Shown one piece after another: positions 45,202 through 53,273 of a stretch of DNA of 64,000 nt (its first letter is position 1; each line of letters starts with the position of its first letter). Below the pieces are notes generated by a model, which was not told the origin of the DNA, did not search any database, and was given only the letters and a program-made list of their open reading frames with translations. The position numbers were made by a program, and so were the translations under genes. The stretch is from assembly GCF_019734885.1 (NCBI RefSeq), contig NZ_JAAXCM010000005.1, forward strand, positions 96,856-160,855. Reading direction: 5' to 3'. Source of the DNA: Pseudocoprococcus catus (GTDB lineage: Bacteria; Bacillota; Clostridia; Lachnospirales; Lachnospiraceae).

Positions 45202-46197
45202 TTAGTAATCAAACTGTCTGTAATATCTTCTGATCTCCATTGGGTGGCAGTTGATCTTCTCGATATGCGCATCGATTCTCTGAGTAACTGCATGGCTGAT
45301 CAGATGGCTGATGCTGCCGCGGTATTTCTCGCTGATACCCTTGATCGGATAATCTTTTGTATCAATAATTGTGTAGTTAGCACATACCTTTGGCAGGAAT
45401 GCTGCAACTCTTTCGCTGAGTCTTCTCTGGGAATCTTCACCGACAAATACAGTTACAGGTGTATCCTTGTCGATAACTTCCAGCATACCATGGAAGAATT
45501 CTGCACTGTGGATAGACTTTGTACGCAGCCAGTGCTGTTCTTCCCAATAACACATTGCATAAGAATATGTAGAGCCGTACTGATTGCCGGCGCCTACAAA
45601 GTAATGCAGTTTGTCATTGCAGTGCTTTTCAGCGTAAGCAGCACCAAATGCATCTGCAGCCTTCTCTACATCTACAAGACCCTGAGCCAGATGTGCATCC
45701 ATTTCTGCATAATATTCATCGTAATCTTCAAACTCGCCTGCATTCTTCATGAAACGGTCTGCAACCATGAAGAATTTCAGCTGTTCATTGGCTGGATAAG
45801 AAATCACATAATCTACCATCTTCGCCAGTTCAGCTTCTGCCTTATCAATGAAACCAAATACTTTGGCACCGTCAGCCTGTGCTTTCTTCACACCTTCAAC
45901 CATCTCAATCGTGCTTCCTGTAACAGAAGACAGAATCACAATTGTGCCTTTGCCGACACGCTTGTTGCCTGTTGTCACATACTCAGCTGCGTTCTCTGAG
46001 AAAAGTTCAATAGCAGATTTCTCCTTCATATGCACTTCAGCCTGCAGAGCGGAAGCCCATGTACCGCCAATGCCAAGCCAGCAGATATTCTTGTAGCCTT
46101 CAGCACAAATAGCATCAACAATTTCTTCAATACGACCGCGAAGAGCCAGAGCACCATTGACGCTGTCCAGCTGCTTCTGTTCATCAAATTTCAGCAT
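45202..46197 (-). CDS. frlB: Fructoselysine-6-phosphate deglycase
   Basis: SIS-domain enzyme that splits fructoselysine 6-phosphate into lysine and glucose 6-phosphate. The 331 residues contain two SIS domains: WLGIGGTWASALQAE and SSVTGSTIEMVEG in the first, VGAGNQYGSTYSYAMCYWEE and HSAEFFHGMLEV in the second. This is the GlmS-isomerase-like FrlB layout. ATG 46197 is chosen with GGAGATAAAG upstream; a start at 46212 would sit before that ribosome site. It has its own promoter at 46246-46274. Confidence 0.9.
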   Translation of the reverse strand: MLKFDEQKQLDSVNGALALRGRIEEIVDAICAEGYKNICWLGIGGTWASALQAEVHMKEKSAIELFSENAAEYVTTGNKRVGKGTIVILSSVTGSTIEMVEGVKKAQADGAKVFGFIDKAEAELAKMVDYVISYPANEQLKFFMVADRFMKNAGEFEDYDEYYAEMDAHLAQGLVDVEKAADAFGAAYAEKHCNDKLHYFVGAGNQYGSTYSYAMCYWEEQHWLRTKSIHSAEFFHGMLEVIDKDTPVTVFVGEDSQRRLSERVAAFLPKVCANYTIIDTKDYPIKGISEKYRGSISHLISHAVTQRIDAHIEKINCHPMEIRRYYRQFDY

Positions 46198-46245
46198 AAT
46201 CTTTATCTCCATTTCTTAAATAATGTCAAAAAAATAACCTATCTC

Positions 46246-46274
46246 ATCATACAGCAGAAGAAGCTCCGTTGCAA
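46246..46274 (-). promoter_or_regulatory. Promoter of frlB
   Basis: Minus-strand TTGCAA (46274-46269), 17 bases, TATGAT (46251-46246), 48 bases before the ATG. Confidence 0.6.
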
Positions 46275-46319
46275 GCTTTTTAATCAGGAAATTTGACCAA
46301 AGTACGTCTTTGATGCCAG

Positions 46320-46560
46320 TTGGACCGCCTAAATTCCTTCAATGGAATGCGGTCAAAGACAAAAAGGCCCCCCGAACGGAGCTTATTCAAAAACAGGTGC
46401 TTCCAACATGAGTCTGCATTCCACTCCGGTCGGTGCTAACGAAAGTCCACTGGACTTTCAGCACCAGGCAGTGCAAACGTGCCTGTGTTTGAATAAACTC
46501 CGTTCTGGGGCCTCTATTTTCCTAGACCGCACTCCACTTCAATCAGAAGAGCGGTCCACC
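46320..46560. repeat. Structured intergenic element, copy 1 (includes potABCD terminator)
   Basis: The 379 bases between frlB and the potD-like gene are non-coding and highly folded. Arms 46365-46397 and 46482-46513 form an about 32-bp imperfect stem (AGGCCCC..GAACGGAG..TTATTCAAA..ACAGG). Within it lie a hairpin GGTGCT-aac-GAAAGTCC-act-GGACTTTC-AGCACC (46432-46465) and AGGCA/TGCCT around GTGCAA. GACCGC/GCGGTC hairpins flank it (46323-46354 and 46526-46557). On the minus strand the long stem ends in CCTTTTT, so it can terminate the potABCD-type transcript. The inner part matches copy 2 at 51979-52071. Confidence 0.75.
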
Positions 46561-46576
46561 CTATTATCAAATCGGC

Positions 46577-47695
46577 TTATTCACCAACTTTAAGTTTCTG
46601 ATAGTAGTCGTTGTAGATTGTCAGCGCATCGCCAACATCTTCCTGGAAGAATACATTTTCCTTGTAAGAGAAATCTCTTGCAGGGTCGTTCTTGTAATCA
46701 TCAGATGCTGCTGCAACGGCTGCATCGTTCGGACAGGAGTATGGGAACTCTTCAAGGTTCTTAGCCATAACTTCAGCTGTGCAGATGTAGTTCAGGAATT
46801 TTTCTGCAAGATCTACATGTTTTGCACCCTTAGGCATAACAAAGAGGTCAATACCAAGCTGGATCGGATCGCTTGTGAAATCTGCAACTTTGATTGTGTT
46901 CTTTTCTTTCATAGCCCATGAAGCATTACCATCGTATGTAACAGCAACATTCGCTGTGCCATTTGTCAGGTTCTGTTCTGCATTACCATAAGCAACAACA
47001 TTTTCATTGAACTTCTGCAGCCACTCGTAAGCTTCTGCGATTTCACTCTCATTTGTGGAGTTAGGATCATAACCAAGGGCAACAAGTGCGATTGGGAACA
47101 GGTTTCTTGCGCCATCAATTGTAGAAATCTTCAGACCGGACTGAAGCAGATCATTGTAGCTGTGGATTTCAACAGGGCATGTTTCTGAATCATATACAAC
47201 ATAGATGTAGTTCATCAGATAAGGTACACAGTAACCCTTGGATACCCAGTATGTATCGTTGATGTTGGATGAATTCGGAATGTTGTCCAGATTCAGTTCT
47301 TCAACATAACCGCCTGCGATCAGGGATTTCATGTAAGCATCACATGTCATGATCAGGTCATATTCATCACCGCCGCCTGCTGTCAGTTTATTGATGGCAT
47401 CAGCATTATCACTCATGTAAGAAAGATTCACCTTACAGTTGTTCTCCGTCTCAAAGTTCTTGATCAGATCATCAGAAATGTACTGCTGCCACATATAAAT
47501 GTTCAGCTCAGAGCTTGCATTGCCGTCCTGAGCAGCTGCCTGTGTTTCACCACTTTCTGCTCCGGCTTCTGTTGAAGCATTCGCAGTTTCGGATGCTGCT
47601 GCGGATTCTGTTTTGTTGGCATTACTGTTGCCACATGCTGCCATTGATAAAACCATGGCACCGGCAAGGACAGTCGCCAGTAATCTCTTTTTCAT
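46577..47695 (-). CDS. PotD-family substrate-binding lipoprotein
   Basis: 372 residues with lipobox LSMAAC (Cys21), a Ser/Ala/Glu/Thr-rich linker and a type II periplasmic-binding fold (NIYMWQQYISDDLIKNF; YDLIMTCDAYMKSL; VTYDGNASWAM). Overall it belongs to the spermidine/putrescine group. However, the canonical PY-WG-T/A-G-I segment of polyamine binders reads PYLMNYIYVVYD here, losing the Trp-Gly. It therefore may bind a different amine; fructoselysine is a candidate because frl genes follow directly. ATG follows AGGAGGTTTTCATT. Confidence 0.87.
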   Translation of the reverse strand: MKKRLLATVLAGAMVLSMAACGNSNANKTESAAASETANASTEAGAESGETQAAAQDGNASSELNIYMWQQYISDDLIKNFETENNCKVNLSYMSDNADAINKLTAGGGDEYDLIMTCDAYMKSLIAGGYVEELNLDNIPNSSNINDTYWVSKGYCVPYLMNYIYVVYDSETCPVEIHSYNDLLQSGLKISTIDGARNLFPIALVALGYDPNSTNESEIAEAYEWLQKFNENVVAYGNAEQNLTNGTANVAVTYDGNASWAMKEKNTIKVADFTSDPIQLGIDLFVMPKGAKHVDLAEKFLNYICTAEVMAKNLEEFPYSCPNDAAVAAASDDYKNDPARDFSYKENVFFQEDVGDALTIYNDYYQKLKVGE

Positions 47696-47708
47696 AATGA
47701 AAACCTCC

Positions 47709-48515
47709 TTATTTTACCCTTTTGTGAAGGGCCCCTTGAATAATATTATTCAAAATCATCGCTGCTACGATGATAAGAATCATAATTGTCGCCAATGCAT
47801 TGACATCCGGCGTTACACCTGTCTTGTTCATAGAAAGGATCAGGACAGGCAATGTGGACTGTTTAGCACCTGCCAGCATATTACTCATGACAACATCATC
47901 AAATGACATTGTAAAGGACAGAAATGCCGCACTCATGACACCCGGAAAAATATTCGGCAGGGTCACGCGAAGCAGGGTCTGTACCCGGTTGGCACCAAGA
48001 TCCATGCTGGCCTCTTCCAAAGTCTCGTTGTCGCCGCTGATACGTCCTTTAATGGTGACGATGGCATATGGAATACAGAATGTACAGTGACCGATCAGAA
48101 TGGTTCCCATCCCCATAGACACGCCGACTTTCAGGAAAATAATCAGCAATGCCACCGCCAGAACAATTTCCGGCACGATGATCGGAATATACAGCATATT
48201 GTCGATGAATTTCTTCATCTTGAATTCATACCGCTTCAAACCGAGGGCACCGATGGTACCGATAAATACGGAAATCAGAGTACTCAGTACCGCAATGATC
48301 AAACTGTAGATCAAACTGTCCACCAATGTAGAATTGGTAAAGAGCTTGGTGTACCACTGTGTGGTAAAACCATTCCAGTAATAGTTATACTTCTGGTCAT
48401 TAAAAGAGAAAACCATCATAACTGCCACCGGAATATACAAAAGGGCATACACCAGAAATGCATACACATTACTGATGATGTTCAGTCTTTTTCTTTTCTT
48501 GGCAATTTTCGACAT
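47709..48515 (-). CDS. PotC-type ABC permease
   Basis: 268 residues with six hydrophobic helices and the binding-protein-dependent permease EAA motif near LEEASMDLGANRVQTLLRVTLP, which docks onto the ATPase. It resembles PotC/PotI. It starts one base overlapping the PotB-type stop (TAATG), with TATGGAGGTAGTATA upstream. It pairs with the preceding permease to form the channel. Confidence 0.9.
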   Translation of the reverse strand: MSKIAKKRKRLNIISNVYAFLVYALLYIPVAVMMVFSFNDQKYNYYWNGFTTQWYTKLFTNSTLVDSLIYSLIIAVLSTLISVFIGTIGALGLKRYEFKMKKFIDNMLYIPIIVPEIVLAVALLIIFLKVGVSMGMGTILIGHCTFCIPYAIVTIKGRISGDNETLEEASMDLGANRVQTLLRVTLPNIFPGVMSAAFLSFTMSFDDVVMSNMLAGAKQSTLPVLILSMNKTGVTPDVNALATIMILIIVAAMILNNIIQGALHKRVK

Positions 48516-49378
48516 TATACTACCTCCATATCTTCAATCTTCGCAAATCTTGTATAAATGAAGATAAGCAGCATAGTAATAACGATCAGCATTACAGACA
48601 GTGCTGCACCCAGCGGCCAGTTTCGGATGGAACCGAACTGGTTCTTGATAATATTACCAATGTATAAGATCTTGCCGCCGCCCAGCATATCAGTAACGGT
48701 GTAAATACCCAGGCTCGGGATAAATACAAGGATGATTGCTGAAAAAATACCCGGAAATGTGATTGGCAGCGTCACACGCATGAATGTAGTGGCTGCACTG
48801 GCACCCAGGTCTGCGGATGCCTCAATCAGAGACTTGTCCAGCTTCTCAATGGTACTGTAAAGCGGAAGCACCGCAAATGGCAGCATGTTGGTAATCAGAC
48901 CGATCAGCACCAGCCCATCTGTATAAATAAATGTAATCGGTTCCTTGACAATGCCTGTTCCCACAAGGAAATTGTTGATCGGACCACTTGTCTGGAACAA
49001 AAGCAGCCAGCTGTTCAAACGCATCAATGAATTCGTCCAGAACGGGATCATGATCAGCGTGATCAGCTTCGCAGCTGTATCCTTCGGCTTATGGGCAATA
49101 ATATAAGCCAACGGATATCCCAACAGCAGACAGAGAATCGTCGTGATTCCTGCTGCTTTCAGCGACTTCAAAATAACCTTAAAATATGTAGGATCAAGAA
49201 TCGTTTTGTAGCTTTCTGTTGAAAACTTATAAACGACATCACCGAATACACCTCTGGACATAAAACTGATATAAATAATATACAGCATCGGAATGGTCAC
49301 AAACAAAATCATCCAGACAGATACCGGGCCTGCCATGGCCAATGCCGGAAGCATATTCTTCTTTTTCTTATTGTTCAT
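48515..49378 (-). CDS. PotB-type ABC permease
   Basis: 287 residues with six hydrophobic helices and EAA loop LIEASADLGASAATTFMRVTLP. N-terminal basic stretch MNNKKKKNM. PotB/PotH-like. ATG 49378 follows GGGGGCGGTC. The product forms a heterodimeric channel with the PotC-type permease. Confidence 0.9.
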   Translation of the reverse strand: MNNKKKKNMLPALAMAGPVSVWMILFVTIPMLYIIYISFMSRGVFGDVVYKFSTESYKTILDPTYFKVILKSLKAAGITTILCLLLGYPLAYIIAHKPKDTAAKLITLIMIPFWTNSLMRLNSWLLLFQTSGPINNFLVGTGIVKEPITFIYTDGLVLIGLITNMLPFAVLPLYSTIEKLDKSLIEASADLGASAATTFMRVTLPITFPGIFSAIILVFIPSLGIYTVTDMLGGGKILYIGNIIKNQFGSIRNWPLGAALSVMLIVITMLLIFIYTRFAKIEDMEVV

Positions 49379-49389
49379 CAGACCGCCCC

Positions 49390-50460
49390 CTACATACTCT
49401 TCTTGATGGCAACGGCCTTCTCAGGTCTCCAGTAAACATAAACCTGATTGCCTTCTGCAATATCTGTATCCTGCTCAAAACGAGAATACTTAATCTCCTG
49501 ACCGTTCTTAATATCGAGGGCTGTCTTGACAACCGTTCCCTGATAAATAAAATCCTTCACGGTGCCAGGCAGATCAAATCCTTCAACAGGCGTCTTGCTC
49601 ACATCCATATATTCCGGACGGATAGCCACATGCATCTCCTCGCCAACTTCAAAATCAGCCCCGCATACCTGCATCATACCAGCCTCTGTCTGGACAGTCA
49701 GCACATTGTCTTTCTTGTCTGTCACCTTACCATCAAAAATATTGGATTCGCCTATAAATCCGGCTACAAACTTTGTCTTCGGATGCTCATAAATCTCCAT
49801 CGGTACATCTAACTGTTCCAGAACGCCATCATGCATAACCGCGATCCGATCACTCATGGTCAATGCCTCTTCCTGATCATGGGTAACATAGATAAATGTA
49901 ATTCCCAGTTTCTTCTGAAGACGCTTCAATTCAATCTGCATCTGCTTACGCAGCTTCAAGTCAAGCGCACCCAAAGGTTCATCCAGAAGCAGTACCTTCG
50001 GTCTGTTGACCAGCGCTCTTGCAATCGCCACTCGCTGTTTCTGACCGCCGGAAAGCTCATCCGGCTTACGCTTCTCAAACCCTTCCAGCTGAACAAGTCT
50101 CAGCATCTCCATGACTCTTTCCTGAATCTCAGGCTTTGGTACTTTCTTGATCGTCAGTCCGTATGCTACATTATTAAAAACCGTCATATGTGGGAACAAT
50201 GCATAATTCTGGAAAACAGTATTGACGTTTCTCTGAAACGGCTCCTTGTCTTCGATACGTTCGCCTTCGACCTTGATTACACCGGCTGATGCTTCCTCAA
50301 AACCTGCGATCATACGCAGTGTTGTTGTCTTTCCGCATCCCGATGGCCCTAAAAGTGTCAGAAACTCACCTTCAGCTATCTCAAGGTTCATTTTCTTAAC
50401 AACCAGATTGGACCCGAATCTTTTCTCGACTCCCTCGAGAGAAATAATCGGATTGTTCAT
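49390..50460 (-). CDS. PotA-type ABC ATPase
   Basis: 356 residues. Walker A GPSGCGKTT (38-46), signature LSGGQKQR, Walker B LLLDEPLGALD and switch THDQEEA are all intact, followed by a C-terminal TOBE regulatory domain (about 275-356). This is the PotA layout. ATG 50460 has GAGGTGG eight bases upstream; a GTG four codons earlier overlaps that site. It is first in the four-gene importer operon. Confidence 0.93.
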   Translation of the reverse strand: MNNPIISLEGVEKRFGSNLVVKKMNLEIAEGEFLTLLGPSGCGKTTTLRMIAGFEEASAGVIKVEGERIEDKEPFQRNVNTVFQNYALFPHMTVFNNVAYGLTIKKVPKPEIQERVMEMLRLVQLEGFEKRKPDELSGGQKQRVAIARALVNRPKVLLLDEPLGALDLKLRKQMQIELKRLQKKLGITFIYVTHDQEEALTMSDRIAVMHDGVLEQLDVPMEIYEHPKTKFVAGFIGESNIFDGKVTDKKDNVLTVQTEAGMMQVCGADFEVGEEMHVAIRPEYMDVSKTPVEGFDLPGTVKDFIYQGTVVKTALDIKNGQEIKYSRFEQDTDIAEGNQVYVYWRPEKAVAIKKSM

Positions 50461-50627
50461 AATTTTTTCCACCTCATTTAATTATTTCAAATCGACCGTC
50501 CAAACCCTGCTTCCAAATGCCTCACAGCGCTATGAACAGTTACATTTTAAGCACGGGTTACCGCTTTAATACGATGCAACGACTCTACTTTTTAGTGTAG
50601 CAATTTTTTGGCCAAAGTGCAACATAA

Positions 50628-50680
50628 TTTAAAATAAACTTGCCCTATCCTGTCAAAAATTGCCATATAGATTTTTGACA
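50628..50680 (-). promoter_or_regulatory. Promoter with overlapping operator of the PotABCD-type operon
   Basis: Minus-strand TTGACA (50656-50651), 17 bases, TTTAAA (50633-50628). The -35 box lies inside one arm of a perfect inverted repeat TGTCAAAAAT-(10)-ATTTTTGACA (50651-50680). A protein bound to the repeat would block RNA polymerase, so repression is likely. The regulator is not in the window as far as I can see. Confidence 0.6.
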
Positions 50681-50726
50681 ATTCACCTATCACGCAATGA
50701 TTATTCAGAAACTATCTACATCGTGT

Positions 50727-51425
50727 TTATTGGTATTTCTTTCCCGAGAATTCTATTACTCTTTTGGCCAGAATTTCCATCGGGTCAATATACCAGTCTG
50801 ACAGTTTTTCATCATTCTTAATCACAGAAAGCTCTGTACAGGCCAGCAGCACACGGCTGCATCCGGCTTCCAGACAGGCATCTTCTATCTTCTGCCAGCT
50901 TGCCTTGTCACATGGCAGCCCTTTTTTAATACGATCATAAATCTGATACATGACTTCTTTCTGAATATCTGCATCCGGTACCCATGGAATCAGATCTTCA
51001 GCCTCCAATGCACGCTGGTACAGTCCTGCTTTCACTGTTCCATCCGTTGCCAGTACCGCAACGACACTGCCCGGATGAAGACTGGCCACCTCTTTGGCCG
51101 ATTCCCTGATCATGGATATAAAAGGAATTCTCAGTTCATGTTCAATCATATCCATAAAGAAATGTGCGGTATTGCATGTCACAACCACCGCCGTACAGCC
51201 ATATTCCTCCAGAAACTTCGCATCCTCCATCAGTCTGTTATAAGGTGCATCATATTTCCCATCCAGAATAGCCCCTGTTCTGTCCGGCATCGTCACATCA
51301 CTTAAAATAAGCAGTGGCACATGATCCTGATCACATTCTGCCGCCGTATGTTCTGTTATCATTTTATAAAAAAGCTGTGAGGCCAGCGGCCCCATTCCGC
51401 CAATGACTCCTATTGCGTCTTTCAA
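50727..51425 (-). CDS. Aspartate/glutamate racemase family protein
   Basis: 232 residues. The two catalytic cysteines are C84 (VVTCNTAHFF) and C196 (LLACTELS), as in the Asp/Glu racemase superfamily; the N-terminus IGVIGGMGPLASQLFY is typical. It would give D-Asp or another D-amino acid for the wall, or act on a broad range as YgeA/RacX do. TTG 51425 is the start, seven bases after AGGAGG. It is monocistronic, with promoter at 51464-51492. Confidence 0.9.
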   Translation of the reverse strand: MKDAIGVIGGMGPLASQLFYKMITEHTAAECDQDHVPLLILSDVTMPDRTGAILDGKYDAPYNRLMEDAKFLEEYGCTAVVVTCNTAHFFMDMIEHELRIPFISMIRESAKEVASLHPGSVVAVLATDGTVKAGLYQRALEAEDLIPWVPDADIQKEVMYQIYDRIKKGLPCDKASWQKIEDACLEAGCSRVLLACTELSVIKNDEKLSDWYIDPMEILAKRVIEFSGKKYQ

Positions 51426-51463
51426 TTCATGTCCTCCTCTCGAACATTCTGAACAATATTATC

Positions 51464-51492
51464 ATTATATTCTAACTACAAAAAAATAGCAA
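51464..51492 (-). promoter_or_regulatory. Promoter of the racemase gene
   Basis: Minus-strand TTGCTA (51492-51487), 17 bases, perfect TATAAT (51469-51464), divergent from the DUF1292 promoter nine bases away. Confidence 0.65.
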
Positions 51493-51501
51493 TAAAATCA
51501 G

Positions 51502-51531
51502 TTGATGTATTTTGTTCTGCCATGGTATAAT
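51502..51531 (+). promoter_or_regulatory. Promoter of the DUF1292 gene
   Basis: TTGATG (51502-51507), 18 bases, perfect TATAAT (51526-51531). Confidence 0.7.
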
Positions 51532-51567
51532 ACCTGTGAAACAGCCTGAAATTTTAATTATTGATGG

Positions 51568-51597
51568 TTCTGAAGCCACAGCCTTCAGAAGAAAGGA
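51568..51597 (+). promoter_or_regulatory. Hairpin abutting the DUF1292 ribosome site
   Basis: Perfect 8-bp stem TTCTGAAG/CTTCAGAA (51568-51575, 51583-51590) whose 3' end overlaps the start of the AGAAAGGA ribosome site for ATG 51604. It could hold the site partly closed. Confidence 0.5.
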
Positions 51598-51603
51598 CTG
51601 AAC

Positions 51604-51909
51604 ATGAGCGATTTTGATGAAACTCTCAACGAAGAAGAACTGAATATTATTACACTGACCGATGAAGACGGCACAGACAAGGATTTTGAATTTCTGGATT
51701 TAATTGACTTAGATGATAAGGAATATGTTGTTCTTCTTCCGGTTGAAAGCGAAGATGAAAATGCAGACGGTGAAGTAATTATCCTTGAAGTCCACCCTCT
51801 GGATGAAGAAAACGAAGAATACCTCAGCATTGAGGATGCAACTACACTGGACAAGGTATTTGAAGTATTCAAAGAGAGATTCAAAGACGATTTTAATTTT
51901 GTAGATTAA
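51604..51909 (+). CDS. DUF1292 family protein (YrzB-like)
   Basis: 101 residues, very acidic (Asp and Glu near one third). NIITLTDEDGTDKDFEFLD, YVVLLPVE and EVIILEVHPLDEENEEYLS follow the DUF1292 pattern. In many Firmicutes these small proteins sit near the yrrK-yrrL/mtaB genes; here it stands alone. Function is unknown. Own promoter and terminator. Confidence 0.9.
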   Translation: MSDFDETLNEEELNIITLTDEDGTDKDFEFLDLIDLDDKEYVVLLPVESEDENADGEVIILEVHPLDEENEEYLSIEDATTLDKVFEVFKERFKDDFNFVD

Positions 51910-51922
51910 TTCATATGAAGGC

Positions 51923-51977
51923 AACAGGGAAACTGTGATTCAGTGGTGGAATCACAGTCTCCCTGTTATTTTATTTA
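51923..51977 (+). terminator. Terminator of the DUF1292 gene
   Basis: AACAGGGA/TCCCTGTT and CTGTGATTC/GAATCACAG stacked stems, then ATTTTATTT. Confidence 0.88.
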
Positions 51978-51978
51978 C

Positions 51979-52111
51979 GCGAGCAACGAGCCAAAGTCCG
52001 TGCTTGCACGAGACCTTGGCGTTGCTAAGCGCCAGTGGCGCTTGTTTAGCAACGACCGAAACGGAGTGTAGAGGCCGCGATAACTTGAGAAACTCGCGGA
52101 GCGTGTTTCTC
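51979..52111. repeat. Structured intergenic element, copy 2
   Basis: Non-coding, between the convergent DUF1292 and dapF genes. Read on the minus strand it holds GTTGCT-aaac-AAGCGCC-act-GGCGCTT-AGCAAC (52053-52021) preceded by CACTCCG..CGGTCG and followed by a hairpin around CGTGCAAGCACG (52020-51990). A further stem GAGAAAC/GTTTCTC is at 52087-52111. The first two hairpins correspond in order and layout to those of copy 1 (46432-46484), with compensating base changes. Confidence 0.75.
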
Positions 52112-52128
52112 ATAGTTTATAGCTTCAA

Positions 52129-53034
52129 TTATCTGGCACTATTATAAAGCGAAGCGATGGGAATATCAAAATATCCTTCAAAAACATATTCCGTCGGCCC
52201 CTCCATCAGCATCCGCCCATCGGCAAGATAAGCTGTTGTTAAGATGCCTCCGGGCTGCCTGACCTCCACATTTTCATCATATCTGCAATATCCCTGCCAT
52301 ACGGCCGCCGCTGTCACAGCACAGGCGCCGGTGCCGCAGGCCATAGTTTCTCCAGATCCACGCTCAACGACTCTCATTTTGATGTATTTTTCTCCGGTGA
52401 CGGCTATTTTTTCAACGGCTGCGGCTTCGACATTAACGCCGTCTTCATTACCAGGCAAGGTATGGATCAATTCCGCTGCCTTCTTCAGCGGAAATGCTTC
52501 GACATTTTCTACAAAGAAAATACAATGGCGGTTGCCCGCCGATACATACTGCACCGGAAAGCTGCCGCCTGTAAAATCTATCCATTCTTCCTTCGCTTTT
52601 AACAGGACTCTCTGCTCCCCAAGGTTAGCCATTACACCCATGTCCACCTGAACGGAGGTTATATGCTCTCCTTCATCCGTTTTTCTGATATAAACAGACT
52701 TTATGCCGCTGTCAGTCTGCACCTGAAAAGACTGATTCGTACTAATGCCATGGTCATAGGCATAGCGTGCCGCACACCGGATACCATTACCGCACATGGC
52801 ACCCCTTGAACCATCAGCATTGTACATTTCCATCCGAAAAACAGCTTCTTCTGAGGGCTGAATAAAAATTAAGCCGTCGGCACCGATTCCCGTATGCCTC
52901 CGGCTCATCACAACCGCCAGTCGTCCTTTTTGCTCCGACGACCATGCTGCAGGCTTTGACATCCGACTGTCAAAGCCGTCCATATAAATATAGTCATTGC
53001 CCAATCCATGCATTTTTGTGAAGAAAAGGCGCAT
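52129..53034 (-). CDS. dapF: Diaminopimelate epimerase
   Basis: Converts L,L- to meso-diaminopimelate for lysine and peptidoglycan. The 301 residues carry the two catalytic cysteines: C81 in MCGNGIRC and that in MACGTGACA. N-terminal FTKMHGLGNDY is the family signature. The length is normal for Firmicutes (about 280-330). ATG follows GGGTGAGAAT. It is the last gene of a transcript with the small membrane peptide and the phospholipase C-like protein. Confidence 0.96.
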   Translation of the reverse strand: MRLFFTKMHGLGNDYIYMDGFDSRMSKPAAWSSEQKGRLAVVMSRRHTGIGADGLIFIQPSEEAVFRMEMYNADGSRGAMCGNGIRCAARYAYDHGISTNQSFQVQTDSGIKSVYIRKTDEGEHITSVQVDMGVMANLGEQRVLLKAKEEWIDFTGGSFPVQYVSAGNRHCIFFVENVEAFPLKKAAELIHTLPGNEDGVNVEAAAVEKIAVTGEKYIKMRVVERGSGETMACGTGACAVTAAAVWQGYCRYDENVEVRQPGGILTTAYLADGRMLMEGPTEYVFEGYFDIPIASLYNSAR

Positions 53035-53088
53035 ATTCTCACCCTTTTTTCATTATTCTATGCATGCTGCGGCAATTGGTTCTAATGT

Positions 53089-53232
53089 TTATTTCTTTTT
53101 CTTCGCATAAATAAACATGCCGATTAAAATAATCACTACCACAAGGGCAATAACGCCAAACTTCGGCAGCATTTCGCTCATTGAACCGGCTTCCTTGGAT
53201 ACAGCCGTTGCAGCTGTCAAAATATAATTCAT
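53089..53232 (-). CDS. Small single-span membrane protein (47 residues)
   Basis: ATG 53232 is preceded by a consensus AGGAGG nine bases upstream and opens a 47-codon frame ending in TAA. The product has a polar N-terminus, one long hydrophobic helix (VIALVVVIILIGMFIYA) and a KKKK tail, which predicts an N-out, C-in single-pass protein. I do not recognise it. It sits between the phospholipase C-like gene and dapF, with small gaps on both sides, so it should be co-transcribed. The good ribosome site and topology argue for a real gene. Confidence 0.7.
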   Translation of the reverse strand: MNYILTAATAVSKEAGSMSEMLPKFGVIALVVVIILIGMFIYAKKKK

Positions 53233-53273
53233 TATTATCTTCCCTCCTTTGATTTCTTCATCCTGGTTAATCG

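Noticed and set aside
46342..46593. 83-codon plus-strand frame in the frlB-potD interval
   Set aside because: It lies across long inverted repeats, has no ribosome site and no recognisable protein features.
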